A stretch of DNA of 41,318 nucleotides from Cryomorphaceae bacterium (lineage in GTDB: Bacteria; Bacteroidota; Bacteroidia; Flavobacteriales; Schleiferiaceae), in the NCBI GenBank assembly GCA_017858515.1, contig JAFMBM010000027.1, positions 1 to 41,318 on the forward strand, read 5' to 3'. The position numbers and the translations under genes were made by a program. Below, in pieces: positions 1-8,489 of this stretch (within the stretch, counting starts at the first letter, position 1; each line of letters opens with the position of its first letter). The notes beneath the pieces were generated by a model, which was not told where the DNA came from, did no database searches, and was given only the letters and a program-made list of their open reading frames with translations.

Positions 1-47
1 GTTGAAAACAAACTGAAAAGGGGAGGAAGGTTTTTAGACAGTTTGAC

Positions 48-163
48 GGTTCGCGCATTTGCGAAGCTGGGGACTTTTGACCGAAATGAATCTGCGAACC
101 CAAATATAACACAAAACCGGAATCTCTCAAACGTGCTGAGAAACCCCGGTTTTGCGAATGCGC
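48..163. repeat. Block of interlocking inverted repeats, attC-like or REP-like
   Basis: Several inverted repeats lie together. ttcgc at 50-54 pairs with gcgaa at 61-65. caaaaccgg at 112-120 pairs perfectly with ccggttttg at 146-154, and inside it tctca (125-129) pairs with tgaga (137-141). A 13-base stretch at 53-65 reappears inverted at 151-163 with 11 of 13 matches. TAAC (107-110) and GTTA (165-168) flank the main stem, which recalls the outer boxes of integron attC sites, but the spacers between boxes and stem are very unequal, so it is not a canonical attC. The + strand is open in frame 1 from base 1 to a stop at 190-192, so the tail of a gene entering from the left cannot be excluded. 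I recognise no protein in it. Confidence 0.4.
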
Positions 164-266
164 TGTTAGCCTCAGGGCAGATTTTCCTCTAAGACTATTT
201 GATTGATGATGAATTCATGAATAGCTTTTTACCACTAATTCCAAAAATCGTATATACAAATAATAA

Positions 267-2144
267 CTAATACGTTATTGATTTCAATACGCCATTATCG
301 TTAAGGTAGTATACAATACGGGAAATATCGTCTAGAAGGTATTTAGGGTCGTTATCCTTTCCAAAGTTGATTTCGCTCACTTTAGCTCCTGTTTCTTTAG
401 ATATTCCAAATAAGCCGTAATCCTTACTTTCGAGTTTACCTAAAACAAACTGTACCGTGTTGCCTGATGCTGAGGCTTTGAAACGAGTTCGCATTTTTTC
501 CATATCGCTGGCGGCGGCAGAAAGACGCACATTGGCTCCATTGTTTGCAAACTGACTGATGGCATCACAAAACTGCCGTTCTTTGTGCGTTTTAGAGGCA
601 GTTGAAGCCTTTTGGGCATCCGCAGCAAGTTCGGCATAACGCATAGCGTCCATCGTAAGCAATAAAGCTGACGTTGCATATATTGCCTTTTTCCAACCAG
701 AAATTCCAGGTGCAGGAATGTGTGTTTTGTATAGTTCTTTCCCTTCAAAACTATATGCAGCAACGGTTTGTGATGATGATAAAACAACTTTATCATTAAG
801 AATTCCGATTCGCTCGGGTGTTTCTTTTTGATCAAAATCAATTTTACTCGCACTCAATGCAATTTGCGATTGTTTGTTTAAATCGGTCTTATACAAGATA
901 TCGTCAGCCGGATTAAACGTAAATGACAGATCACCTGTACGCACATTAATAATAGGCTGGTCGGGTTTTGATGAAATGTTTTTTGTTAAAAGCGATTTGC
1001 CGTTTTCCATGCTCACAAAATCTTCCTCTAAATTGGTGCGTACATAGACAGCTGAGCCAAGTAATTGCATTTCTTGTACTAAGCCATTTACTTTATAAGC
1101 ATTTTCGAAAAGGTATACTCCTTTATCGATATCAACAATATTGATCAAACTCTTTCCATTTCCTGCGTCCATACTAATAAGTAGGCCTTTGTCGCAATAG
1201 CTATAATTTGTAACGGTGCCTTTCAGTTTAACCCGCTCGGGCCATATTTCTTTCCCGGTTTTGTAATCATACATGACCATAGTTGGTTTAAAAATGGTAT
1301 TATTTGGATCTATGGCGCTTGCAACAATCAACCCGAATGGATCATAAATTACCCGATCAGGCAGGCCTCGTTGCTTTGCAGGTTCAGCCCAGATTGTCTG
1401 ACCATTACTGATGTTGTAGGCCATCACACTCTGACCGCGCATGTATATAAACTTGTCTTTTTCTAGAAATGAAGTAGCTAGTTTTGATTCTGTTTTTGTT
1501 GTAGTCTGAGCGCCCTTGAGCTTGGGTAATTCAGCCTTCCATTGTTGCTTTCCATCTTGCGGTGAAAAACAATAAATAGAGCCACCGCTCATCCCGCCAA
1601 CAGTAGGAATAATGAAATTCCCCTCTTCGTTTTCAATAGGAGCACCATCGATAACCTCTGCAAAAATTCCCTTGCCAAACAAATTACTTTGCTCCCAGCG
1701 GATGGTTCCAGTTGCAATGTCGACAAGGAAAAATACCGACTCTTTCCCGCGAATCCCTTGGAATATAAAATCTCCTGTGCTACCAAGTAAATACTGCTTG
1801 CCGATACTAATACCCTCCTTTTTTGAATCAAAAAGCACCTTGCCATCCGTAAGTTTGAAAATCAATTTCGATTCTAGTCGTCCCTCCATGCGGCTTATCA
1901 TTCCAAATGGTGTGTTTGGAATTACCTGAAATTCTTCCTCTAATGCTGATATTACATTAGGAATTGTGTAGAGCAACACGCCGTTGCTTTCATTTATGCC
2001 TACGATACCATCGTTAGTGGCAAGTATTAAATTACCAGTTGGAGTAATCTGGTACCAACTAATCGTTTTTTTTAAGTCTGCTTCCCATTGACTAAAGCCA
2101 GGAAAGGTGAATAAAAGACATAAAATCAGAATCGTTTTCTTCAT
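267..2144 (-). CDS. Secreted PQQ-like beta-propeller repeat protein
   Basis: This 625-residue protein starts with a clear Sec signal peptide (MKKTILILCLLFTFPGFSQ), so it is exported to the periplasm or beyond. The body has repeated short blades with a G-K-Q/T-x-W type pattern, for example GTIRWEQ, GKQQWKAE, GQTIWAEP and GKEIWPE, typical of PQQ-binding-like or quinoprotein beta-propellers. I see no second catalytic domain, so it may be a structural or ligand-binding propeller and not an alcohol dehydrogenase. The last 130 or so residues include an alanine-rich helical stretch followed by another propeller-like strand region. It stands alone on its strand; the ATG at 2144 has an A-rich leader and no Shine-Dalgarno, as is usual in Bacteroidota. 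The exact role is unknown. Confidence 0.85.
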   Translation of the reverse strand: MKKTILILCLLFTFPGFSQWEADLKKTISWYQITPTGNLILATNDGIVGINESNGVLLYTIPNVISALEEEFQVIPNTPFGMISRMEGRLESKLIFKLTDGKVLFDSKKEGISIGKQYLLGSTGDFIFQGIRGKESVFFLVDIATGTIRWEQSNLFGKGIFAEVIDGAPIENEEGNFIIPTVGGMSGGSIYCFSPQDGKQQWKAELPKLKGAQTTTKTESKLATSFLEKDKFIYMRGQSVMAYNISNGQTIWAEPAKQRGLPDRVIYDPFGLIVASAIDPNNTIFKPTMVMYDYKTGKEIWPERVKLKGTVTNYSYCDKGLLISMDAGNGKSLINIVDIDKGVYLFENAYKVNGLVQEMQLLGSAVYVRTNLEEDFVSMENGKSLLTKNISSKPDQPIINVRTGDLSFTFNPADDILYKTDLNKQSQIALSASKIDFDQKETPERIGILNDKVVLSSSQTVAAYSFEGKELYKTHIPAPGISGWKKAIYATSALLLTMDAMRYAELAADAQKASTASKTHKERQFCDAISQFANNGANVRLSAAASDMEKMRTRFKASASGNTVQFVLGKLESKDYGLFGISKETGAKVSEINFGKDNDPKYLLDDISRIVYYLNDNGVLKSITY

Positions 2145-2357
2145 TGTTAATTTTATTTTTATTGACCCTACTCTTTAAAGGTTTTTCGGGATACACCTTT
2201 ATGGAATTAAATGTAGAAAAAATTGATGCGTAAACACATGAATTTTAACGGCATGGAGATTTTCAAATTTCATGCCAATTCAAATAAAGATATCCGAAGA
2301 ACGGCATCGTATAAAAAATATCTAGCTCCAAAGACTTTAATATGAAATTCAAAAAGA

Positions 2358-2576
2358 CTATGGAAAAAATGACTTCACTCCTAGAAAAGCGAATAAAATA
2401 ATTGCTAAATAAATTAGCTGCAACGCATTTGCAAAGAGTAAAAATCCTTGATTATTTTCTATTGGAGAATTTACCTTAAATCTAAGTCGGAAATGAATGA
2501 ACAACCATCCTGTAATAGGCATTAATGCTTCTAATCGATGTAAGCGTTCTCTCGGGTCTTTACCTTCTATTATCAT
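2358..2576 (-). CDS. Possible small membrane protein, unknown function
   Basis: A 72-codon frame with a charged amphipathic N-terminal half (EGKDPRERLHRLEAL) and one strongly hydrophobic segment near the C-terminus (about residues 45-68, ALQLIYLAIILFAFLG). The codons used look like those of neighbouring genes and the layout is protein-like, but I recognise no family and there is no clear ribosome-binding site. Its start codon abuts the ATG of a small + strand frame (CAT|ATG at 2574-2579). It could be a real small inner-membrane protein or the remains of a larger gene in a degenerate stretch. Confidence 0.4.
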   Translation of the reverse strand: MIIEGKDPRERLHRLEALMPITGWLFIHFRLRFKVNSPIENNQGFLLFANALQLIYLAIILFAFLGVKSFFP

Positions 2577-2729
2577 ATGTATTCAACTACTCTTGTAAAA
2601 GTGGAAGGTAAGCCTGACAAAAGGAGTTCAAGGTTTTCCCAAGTTGAAGAAATAGTTACAAAACAATCTTATTGGCCTTCTTTTCATGAATCCTTAAAAG
2701 CAACATTGATAGCTTGGATGGCATATTAA
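2577..2729 (+). CDS. Possible 50-residue ORF or decayed gene fragment
   Basis: An ATG at 2577 opens 50 codons to a TAA at 2727-2729, with a protein-like composition (segments such as KVEGKPDKRSSRF and QSYWPSFHESLKA). Immediately after the stop, another frame (+1) stays open with an equally protein-like tail (KENYQTQIESEQAAV) up to a TAA at 2772-2774, which suggests a frameshifted remnant of a longer protein. I recognise no family, and chance openness in AT-rich DNA remains possible. Confidence 0.2.
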   Translation: MYSTTLVKVEGKPDKRSSRFSQVEEIVTKQSYWPSFHESLKATLIAWMAY

Positions 2730-2935
2730 AGAGAACTATCAGACACAAATTGAATCAGAACAAGCTGCTGTTTAAATTAAATTACCCTCAATATTTTAAT
2801 TGAATAGGCTGTATACTATTGCTTCCTCAAAATAGAATTAGCCCTAATTTAGAGCACCCTTTCAGAAACCAAAAAGAATTGGATCTTAAAATATGTCTAA
2901 TAGCTTTTTAGGAATAATTATATGCATTGAAGACC
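2730..2935. other. Non-coding stretch before the glycosyltransferase
   Basis: Apart from the short +1-frame tail up to 2774 mentioned for the preceding small frame, I see no gene, strong hairpin or clear -7 box here. It should hold the promoter of the membrane glycosyltransferase that follows. Confidence 0.4.
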
Positions 2936-4363
2936 ATGAGAATAAATAATGTAGTCGATCAAGCTGATAAAGCATTAACAGGATTGATCTTAGGACTATT
3001 CGGTTGTATTGTGGCAGTGCCTTTATTCTCAGATGGAATGTTTCTAGATGGTGTCATTTATGCAGCAGTTTCAAATAATATGGCCCTCGGAATAGGGCAC
3101 TTTTGGGAGCCGCATCTTTCAAATACTCTTTTCGATTCTTTTTATGAGCACCCCCCACTTGCAATGGGTTTGGAGTCGCTTTGGTTTAAATTATTTGGAA
3201 GTTCAATCTATGTAGAGCGTTTCTACTCTCTTGCGTGTTTCTTTATCAATGTTCGAATTATTGTTGAAATATGGAGAGAATTGACAAACGATAAATCACT
3301 TTCTTTTTTACCCTTGTTGTTCTTTATTTTGATTCCTGATATTCAATGGTCGTTTTCAAACAATTTGTTGGAAAATACGATGATGATCTTTTGCTGCCTG
3401 AGTTTCTATTTTTTAATCAAGCATCTGAAAACGGCGAGAATAGCTTTTCTAGTTTTATCGGGATTTCTCTTGTATTTATCTATACTTTCAAAGGGCTTTG
3501 TAGGGCTTTACCTTTGGGGGTTTCCTATATTTTCCTGGTTCTTTCTACGAAATTCTTCTTTCATCCGATCTATTCAAAACACTTTCATTCTCCTTTGCTC
3601 TACCCTACTTCCCCTTCTAATTCTCTACCTATTTCTACCTCTTGGCTGGGAAAGTTTCATTTCCTATATCGAGGAGCAAGTGGTGAATAGCCTTCAAAAT
3701 GTGCAGACCGTAAACAGTCGATTTGAAATAATTTATATTTTCTTATATCAGATTGCTATTGCAACAAGCCTTTCGATTGTAATCTGGTTATTCGTAAGAA
3801 GGAAGGCTGCGCCCCCATCTCAGCCAGAAGAAAAGAAATATGGTTATATTCTTTTATGCCTTGTGGCGGGAGGAGTGCTTCCAATATTAATAAGCTTAAA
3901 GCAAAGAGGCTTTTATATTCTTACGGTTTACCCATTCTATTCTTTAGCCATGGCACTACTACTCAAACCCTATATTAAATTTCTTGTCCAAAAATTGAGA
4001 CTAAAAACTGTACAGAACCTTAAAATTGGGGCCTACGCATTGGGTGGCTTAGCCCTTGTCTTATCTGCCATCCAATTCAAAAAGATTGGAAGAGATAAAT
4101 CTGAGTTAGAATTAATCTACTTTATTCAAGAGAATCTCCCAAAAGGAATCACTATTGATTTAGCAAATGAATTTAAGGAAAACTGGAGTTTACACGCCTA
4201 TGCCGCGCGACACGGGCAGTTTAATTTAATTCGAAGCTCCCCCACTCAAGCTGAATATAAAATAGAAAATGCTAATCAAATTGAACGGTATGCAGAAAGT
4301 GATGTTCTCTATCAATCGGACAAGTATGCTCTAGTTAAAAAAGAAACCTTTAATCCCAATTGA
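2936..4363 (+). CDS. ArnT/PMT-like (GT39/GT83-type) membrane glycosyltransferase
   Basis: A polytopic inner-membrane protein of 475 residues with about ten hydrophobic segments. The N-terminal region carries the hallmarks of lipid-sugar-dependent GT-C transferases: an acidic residue just after the first membrane helix (D38 in FLDGVIY), then an EHPPLAM motif (H72-P73-P74) in the first periplasmic loop. Family members move a sugar from a polyprenyl-phosphate donor to lipid A, protein or another envelope acceptor at the periplasmic face; the acceptor cannot be read from sequence. The C-terminal soluble part (about residues 400-475) is short. I start at the ATG at 2936; an in-frame TTG nine bases earlier would add three residues. 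It is not in an obvious operon and is separated from rpsT by a terminator. Confidence 0.85.
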   Translation: MRINNVVDQADKALTGLILGLFGCIVAVPLFSDGMFLDGVIYAAVSNNMALGIGHFWEPHLSNTLFDSFYEHPPLAMGLESLWFKLFGSSIYVERFYSLACFFINVRIIVEIWRELTNDKSLSFLPLLFFILIPDIQWSFSNNLLENTMMIFCCLSFYFLIKHLKTARIAFLVLSGFLLYLSILSKGFVGLYLWGFPIFSWFFLRNSSFIRSIQNTFILLCSTLLPLLILYLFLPLGWESFISYIEEQVVNSLQNVQTVNSRFEIIYIFLYQIAIATSLSIVIWLFVRRKAAPPSQPEEKKYGYILLCLVAGGVLPILISLKQRGFYILTVYPFYSLAMALLLKPYIKFLVQKLRLKTVQNLKIGAYALGGLALVLSAIQFKKIGRDKSELELIYFIQENLPKGITIDLANEFKENWSLHAYAARHGQFNLIRSSPTQAEYKIENANQIERYAESDVLYQSDKYALVKKETFNPN

Positions 4364-4625
4364 GAGAAAACAATTTCTGGATATAAGTGAGTTAATTGAA
4401 ATTAGCTCATACGAGCTAAATGAGAAAGCAACCTGATTTCCAATCGGCAGATATTCGTCAGAGCCAATGAGCAGATCGTCAGGTATTCGGTCTAAACCCT
4501 ATATTCTAGCTAAGACCTAGCATTTAATTAGCCATGTCTTTTAAAAGTTAGTGAAGCTCTAAAGTTGAACCAAACCATATCTTCTAATCTCATTGAACTT
4601 CTTAAAATAAGAAACTAAGCGTTAG
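4364..4625. other. Intergenic stretch with a short inverted repeat
   Basis: No gene is visible. ttagctc (4402-4408) and gagctaa (4413-4419) form a 7-bp hairpin with a 4-base loop shortly after the glycosyltransferase stop, but no T-run follows, so it is at best a weak terminator or mRNA 3' end. Two imperfect copies of a cagatattcg/caggtattcg-like string occur around 4450-4490. Confidence 0.35.
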
Positions 4626-4665
4626 AACAAAAAAAACCGTTTCAGAAAGAATCTGAAACGGTTTT
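4626..4665 (-). terminator. Rho-independent terminator of rpsT
   Basis: A perfect 13-bp stem (4633-4645 with 4653-4665) and 7-base loop. Read on the - strand, the stem is followed by an unbroken T-run, which fits termination downstream of rpsT. On the + strand only four T's follow, so it may also weakly stop transcription arriving from the glycosyltransferase. Confidence 0.85.
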
Positions 4666-4685
4666 CAATACAAGGTGTAGCTCTA

Positions 4686-4940
4686 TTAGCTTAAAGTAGC
4701 AAAATGTCTAGCGATGCTTGATTTCAAGTTGGCCGCTTTATTCTTATGGATAACATTCTTTTTTGCAAGCTTATCAATCATACCTACAACTACTGGAATG
4801 CGATCTTCAACGTGTTTCTTGTCTGAGCTTGTACGAACATCTTTCAAAGCATTGCGCATTGTTTTGTGTTGGTACTTATTAATATCACGCTTCTTTTCGT
4901 TTGCGCGAACTCTCTTTAATGCCGATTTATGATTTGCCAT
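4686..4940 (-). CDS. rpsT: 30S ribosomal protein S20
   Basis: An 84-residue, highly basic helical protein starting MANHKSALKRVRANEKKR, the diagnostic N-terminus of bacterial S20, and ending in the usual AAxLKSxIARHxA-like region (NLKSSIARHFATLS). S20 binds 16S rRNA early in assembly of the small subunit. Length is normal for the family. The ATG lies only 23 bases after the 3' end of tRNA-Glu on the same strand, and the only convincing promoter is upstream of the tRNA, so the two are probably cotranscribed and separated by tRNA processing. A strong terminator follows. Confidence 0.97.
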   Translation of the reverse strand: MANHKSALKRVRANEKKRDINKYQHKTMRNALKDVRTSSDKKHVEDRIPVVVGMIDKLAKKNVIHKNKAANLKSSIARHFATLS

Positions 4941-4963
4941 AGTCTTTACTCAATTTTTTTAAG

Positions 4964-5035
4964 TAGCCCATAGGGGAATCGAACCCCTCTTTCCAGAATG
5001 AAAATCTGGCGTCCTAACCGATAGACGAATGGGCC
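4964..5035 (-). tRNA. tRNA-Glu (anticodon TTC)
   Basis: The - strand folds into a complete cloverleaf of 72 bases plus unencoded CCA. The anticodon stem CCAGA/TCTGG encloses the loop TTTTCAT with anticodon TTC. The T arm has GGTTCGATTCC, and the D arm has TCTATCGGTTAGGAC, as is typical of tRNA-Glu. The acceptor stem is GGCCCAT with ATGGGCT, the first pair being a G-U, and the discriminator is A. It sits directly upstream of rpsT. Confidence 0.97.
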
Positions 5036-5062
5036 AACAATTCAGTTACTGAATTGGGAGCG

Positions 5063-5093
5063 CAAATGTAATCGATATTTCCAATTATACAAA
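5063..5093 (-). promoter_or_regulatory. Bacteroidota-type promoter of tRNA-Glu/rpsT
   Basis: On the - strand a TTTG (5093-5090), then exactly 19 bases, then TACATTTG (5070-5063), matches the known Bacteroidota -33 TTTG / -7 TAnnTTTG promoter. The -7 box lies 27 bases before the mature 5' end of tRNA-Glu. A short inverted repeat, ttcag/ctgaa at 5041-5053, lies in the leader. The tRNA-Leu in this window has the same arrangement. Confidence 0.75.
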
Positions 5094-5096
5094 CAC

Positions 5097-5783
5097 TTAT
5101 TCACCTAGTTGTGCTTTTGTTTTAAAACCAAGCTCTCCATCCTTTCTCACTCGGATTTCTTGAGCAATGTTTAACATCTGGAAAACGCTGATTTCCTTAC
5201 TATTCTGGAACGAAGGCACCTTCAAATCGAAGTCTAATGCATACAGCATTGCCGTTTCAATAATTTGCTTAGCATTTTCAGAATTGAGGAAATCATGAGC
5301 CAAATTGTTATATAAAAAGGAAAATTGCCTTTTTCCCTCCACAAAAAAATGCCTTTCTCTATTCACATAAATGCGTGCTATAAGTTGACCAACATCATTC
5401 ATTCGATTGTACTTCAAAGAGTCGTTCAAGAAATTATAGACATGTATCAGCCCAAAATAGGCGTTCAATGGATTGTCTCGTACATAAGATAGCTTTCGAA
5501 CCTCATGTTTGTCTTCTACACCATAAGCGTTAGTGTGCATATGAAAAACCAAAGCATCTCCAGAAAAGCGAATAATAGCCTCTGTCTCGCCACGCTCATT
5601 AAAGTCAACGACAACATGATTGTCGATGTCGCAAATTTGGTTATTCAGATTCTCTGCAACACTTTTACACACAGCCTTAAGCTCTTGAAATGCTTGAATA
5701 GTTTCTCTGTAAACCAGCTGCTTCGTAGAAGACTTCGTCGCCAAGATTTGAAGAATATCTTGATTACAATCTATTTTATCCAT
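5097..5783 (-). CDS. Hypothetical protein downstream of proS
   Basis: A 228-residue soluble protein without signal peptide or membrane segment. I do not recognise a named domain. It has a beta-rich middle part (about residues 55-95, with VVVDFNERGETEAIIRF and ALVFHMHTNAYGV) and a mostly helical second half. It begins 11 bases after the proS stop on the same strand, so it is probably in the proS operon and cytoplasmic. The downstream neighbour tRNA-Glu has its own promoter. The coding character is good throughout, but the function is unknown. Confidence 0.8.
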   Translation of the reverse strand: MDKIDCNQDILQILATKSSTKQLVYRETIQAFQELKAVCKSVAENLNNQICDIDNHVVVDFNERGETEAIIRFSGDALVFHMHTNAYGVEDKHEVRKLSYVRDNPLNAYFGLIHVYNFLNDSLKYNRMNDVGQLIARIYVNRERHFFVEGKRQFSFLYNNLAHDFLNSENAKQIIETAMLYALDFDLKVPSFQNSKEISVFQMLNIAQEIRVRKDGELGFKTKAQLGE

Positions 5784-5794
5784 TTTTCAAAATA

Positions 5795-7267
5795 TTAATA
5801 GGCTCTAGCGAAAAGAACTCTTCTTTTCGAGGGCTTGCCGCTGAACACACATATTCCATCCTCCTCCTTGGCATCTAAAGGAATACAACGGATGGTTGCT
5901 TTAGTGGCATTCTTTATGGCTTCTTCGGTTTCTGAACTTCCATCCCAATGAGCCATCATAAACTTACTCTGCTCAACCTCAACCAAGAACTCCTCCCAAG
6001 TATTTATTTCAACCGTGTTATCCTCTAGTCTTTTTAGCGCTTTAGTATACAGAGAGGATTGGATTTCAGTGAGCAAACCTGGAATTTGATCTACCACTTT
6101 TTCCATCTCAATTAACTCCTTACTCAAAGTATCTCTCCTTGCCAATTCAACCAAGCCCTTTTCCAAATCTCTAATTCCAATAGCCAAACGGATAGGCACA
6201 CCTTTGAGCTCATATTCATTAAACTTCCAACCTGGCTTTTGGGTATCTCTGTCGTCGTATTTCACTCGAATACCTAAAGCCTTCAATTTTGCAACAATAT
6301 CATTGGCCACCACACTTACTTTTTCCAATTCTTCCTGACCTCTATAGATTGGAATAATAACTACCTGGGTGGGTGCCAGTCTAGGTGGAAGTACCAATCC
6401 ATTATTATCAGAATGGGTCATGATGAGAGCTCCCATCAAACGAGTACTTACACCCCACGATGTGGCCCAAACATATTCTACCTTTCCTTCTTTACTCTGA
6501 TACTTCACATCAAAAGCCTTCGCAAAATTCTGACCTAAGAAGTGAGAAGTACCCGCCTGCAATGCCTTTCCATCTTGCATCATAGCTTCGATGCAATAGG
6601 TTTCTAGTGCACCTGCAAAGCGCTCATTTGCTGTTTTTACTCCTTTTATTACCGGCATAGCCATCACTTCCTCAGCAAAGTCGGCGTACACGTGTAGCAT
6701 TTGTTCTGCCTCCTTAATAGCTTCTTCTTGGGTAGCATGAGCGGTATGCCCCTCTTGCCACAAGAACTCCGCTGTTCTTAAAAAAAGCCGAGTGCGCATT
6801 TCCCAACGAACAACATTAGCCCATTGATTTATTAAAATAGGTAGGTCTCTGTAAGACTGAATCCAATTTTTATAGGTATCCCAGATAATAGTTTCAGAAG
6901 TAGGTCTAACGATTAATTCTTCCTCTAATTTGGCATCTTCATCAACAATGACACCCTTTCCATTGGGATCATTCTTTAATCTGTAGTGGGTAACAACGGC
7001 GCATTCTTTTGCAAACCCCTCCACATGACTGGCTTCTTTACTGAAGTAGGATTTGGGAATGAATAAGGGGAAATAAGCATTTACATGTCCAGTCTCTTTA
7101 AAACGCTTGTCAAGATCTGCTTGCATAGCCTCCCAAATGGCGTAACCAGAAGGTTTTATGACCATACATCCGCGAACAGCAGAATTTTCGGCCAAATCAG
7201 CTTTCACAACTAAATCGTTATACCATTTAGAGTAATCCTCTTCTCTTGGAGTCAATACTTTTGCCAT
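5795..7267 (-). CDS. proS: Prolyl-tRNA synthetase, archaeal/eukaryotic-like type
   Basis: This 490-residue class II synthetase charges tRNA-Pro with proline using ATP. It is the short type without the bacterial editing insertion: the N-terminus [20 protein letters not shown] leads directly into the catalytic core ([16 protein letters not shown]; motif 2 around [21 protein letters not shown]; motif 3 near [12 protein letters not shown]). Then come the anticodon-binding domain (about residues 290-400, from PTQVVIIPI) and a C-terminal domain ending in ARAY, where the aromatic C-terminus is typical of this type. Bacteroidota generally use this form. The ATG at 7267 is preceded by a -7 box at 7312-7305, which fits a 30-base leader. 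A small protein gene follows 11 bases after the stop. Confidence 0.97.
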   Translation of the reverse strand: MAKVLTPREEDYSKWYNDLVVKADLAENSAVRGCMVIKPSGYAIWEAMQADLDKRFKETGHVNAYFPLFIPKSYFSKEASHVEGFAKECAVVTHYRLKNDPNGKGVIVDEDAKLEEELIVRPTSETIIWDTYKNWIQSYRDLPILINQWANVVRWEMRTRLFLRTAEFLWQEGHTAHATQEEAIKEAEQMLHVYADFAEEVMAMPVIKGVKTANERFAGALETYCIEAMMQDGKALQAGTSHFLGQNFAKAFDVKYQSKEGKVEYVWATSWGVSTRLMGALIMTHSDNNGLVLPPRLAPTQVVIIPIYRGQEELEKVSVVANDIVAKLKALGIRVKYDDRDTQKPGWKFNEYELKGVPIRLAIGIRDLEKGLVELARRDTLSKELIEMEKVVDQIPGLLTEIQSSLYTKALKRLEDNTVEINTWEEFLVEVEQSKFMMAHWDGSSETEEAIKNATKATIRCIPLDAKEEDGICVFSGKPSKRRVLFARAY

Positions 7268-7299
7268 GAATACTTTGGAATAGTTTTTGTAAATTAACG

Positions 7300-7313
7300 G
7301 TAAGCAAACTTAC
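7300..7313 (-). promoter_or_regulatory. -7 promoter box of proS, inside a small hairpin
   Basis: On the - strand, TAAGTTTG (7312-7305) matches the Bacteroidota -7 box TAnnTTTG and would start transcription about 30 bases before the proS ATG. I see no clear -33 TTG at the right spacing. The box is part of a perfect inverted repeat, gtaag-caaa-cttac (7300-7313), which overlaps the leader of the divergent lipoprotein gene starting at 7317. Confidence 0.4.
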
Positions 7314-7316
7314 ACA

Positions 7317-8489
7317 ATGAAGGCATCCATTTCCACCCTAAAATTTGCAGCTCTTAACACATTCAGTTCTCTGTTGTTTATGAGCAGTTGTAGTACCTCA
7401 AATAATCTTACCGCCAATTTAACCGATGACGGAATTTACTATGATCCAGGGATGATGGTAGTGGCCGATTTGTCCCAAAAAATCAAGGAAGACCCATCAT
7501 ACAATTCACAGGAAACAGAGTTTGATTATTTCGATCCGTCGGATACACAAACTAATCCAGCTCAATCGAATTATTCATCAAACTATGGTTACTCGTCGGG
7601 TTGGAATCAAAATTTTGGACTAATGCCAAATACCGGCTGGAATATGGGCTGGAATTCCAATTTTGGTTGGAGTATGGGATTCGGTTGCGGTTCTTTCTAT
7701 GACCCATTCTACGATCCTTTCTATGACCCATTTTACAATCCTTTTTGGGGATCGCCTTATTATCCTATGGCTGGAGGTTTTGGCATGCCAGGTTTCGGAT
7801 ATAATCCTTGGGGCTGGAATGGATACAATCAAGGATTTTATAATGGCATTTTATTCGCCTCTTATTTTGGAGATCAAACCGTAAATCCAAATCGGGTTAA
7901 AATGGCTCGACCCAATCGTTCTGGAGCTACAAGACCAAGTAATAGTAGCAACAAAACACAAAGTGCAAGGGCATCATCCGAAATTCGAAGATCCAATGAA
8001 AGGCAAGTAAATCCAACTAGAAGAAGTGTGGTTACTTCAAATACTTCAAATTCAAACAGAGAAAATTCCACGGCAAGACCTTCTATTGTTCGCCAAAGAA
8101 TATCGAGAGAAATGCAGTCGAACAATCCAACTATTGCGCGCCCTTCTACCGAAAGAAATCTAATTCGTTCTACCAGTGAAAATCAGAGATTCTATATCCC
8201 TCGTGATGTTAATAATAGCAGAAATTCGAATACATCGAGGAATAATGGCATTCGCATTCAGGAGTACAACGAAAATCGTTCTTCCAATAATAATAATGGT
8301 ACTTGGAATCGAATCCGATCTAGTGTGCAAAATGGCCTAGAAGGAGGGTCTAGCAATCGGACAAATAGCGAAGGTTCGAGCAGCAAGAGTAGAGAGCGTT
8401 CCACTTTACCCCCTCCTAGCAGTGGCGGTCGAAGCTCTTCTCCTAGCCCTTCTCGCACACCTTCTTCTCCATCCAAAAGATCAAGATGA
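7317..8489 (+). CDS. Low-complexity lipoprotein, Gly/Asn/Trp-rich then Ser/Arg-rich
   Basis: A 390-residue protein with a lipoprotein-type signal peptide (LLFMSSC, C25 the likely acylated cysteine). It has no recognisable enzymatic domain. Residues about 85-185 are rich in Asn, Gly, Trp, Tyr and Phe, including a tandem FYDP repeat (four units encoded near 7696-7743) and NMGWNSNFGW-like units. From about residue 195 the sequence is dominated by Ser, Arg, Asn and Pro (RPSxxRxxxR patterns) and is probably disordered. It overlaps the next gene, a FadL-like outer membrane protein, by 4 bases (ATGA at 8486), so the two are translationally coupled and likely act together at the outer membrane. The specific role is unknown. 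Confidence 0.85.
   Translation: MKASISTLKFAALNTFSSLLFMSSCSTSNNLTANLTDDGIYYDPGMMVVADLSQKIKEDPSYNSQETEFDYFDPSDTQTNPAQSNYSSNYGYSSGWNQNFGLMPNTGWNMGWNSNFGWSMGFGCGSFYDPFYDPFYDPFYNPFWGSPYYPMAGGFGMPGFGYNPWGWNGYNQGFYNGILFASYFGDQTVNPNRVKMARPNRSGATRPSNSSNKTQSARASSEIRRSNERQVNPTRRSVVTSNTSNSNRENSTARPSIVRQRISREMQSNNPTIARPSTERNLIRSTSENQRFYIPRDVNNSRNSNTSRNNGIRIQEYNENRSSNNNNGTWNRIRSSVQNGLEGGSSNRTNSEGSSSKSRERSTLPPPSSGGRSSSPSPSRTPSSPSKRSR

Noticed and set aside
3346-3690. A 114-codon + strand frame inside the membrane glycosyltransferase
   Set aside because: It is a different frame of a clear GT39/GT83-like gene with conserved motifs; the composition is a shadow of hydrophobic codons.
5505-5798. A 97-codon + strand frame opposite the unknown gene after proS
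   Set aside because: It is antisense to a well-supported coding region with a Cys/Ser-rich shadow composition.
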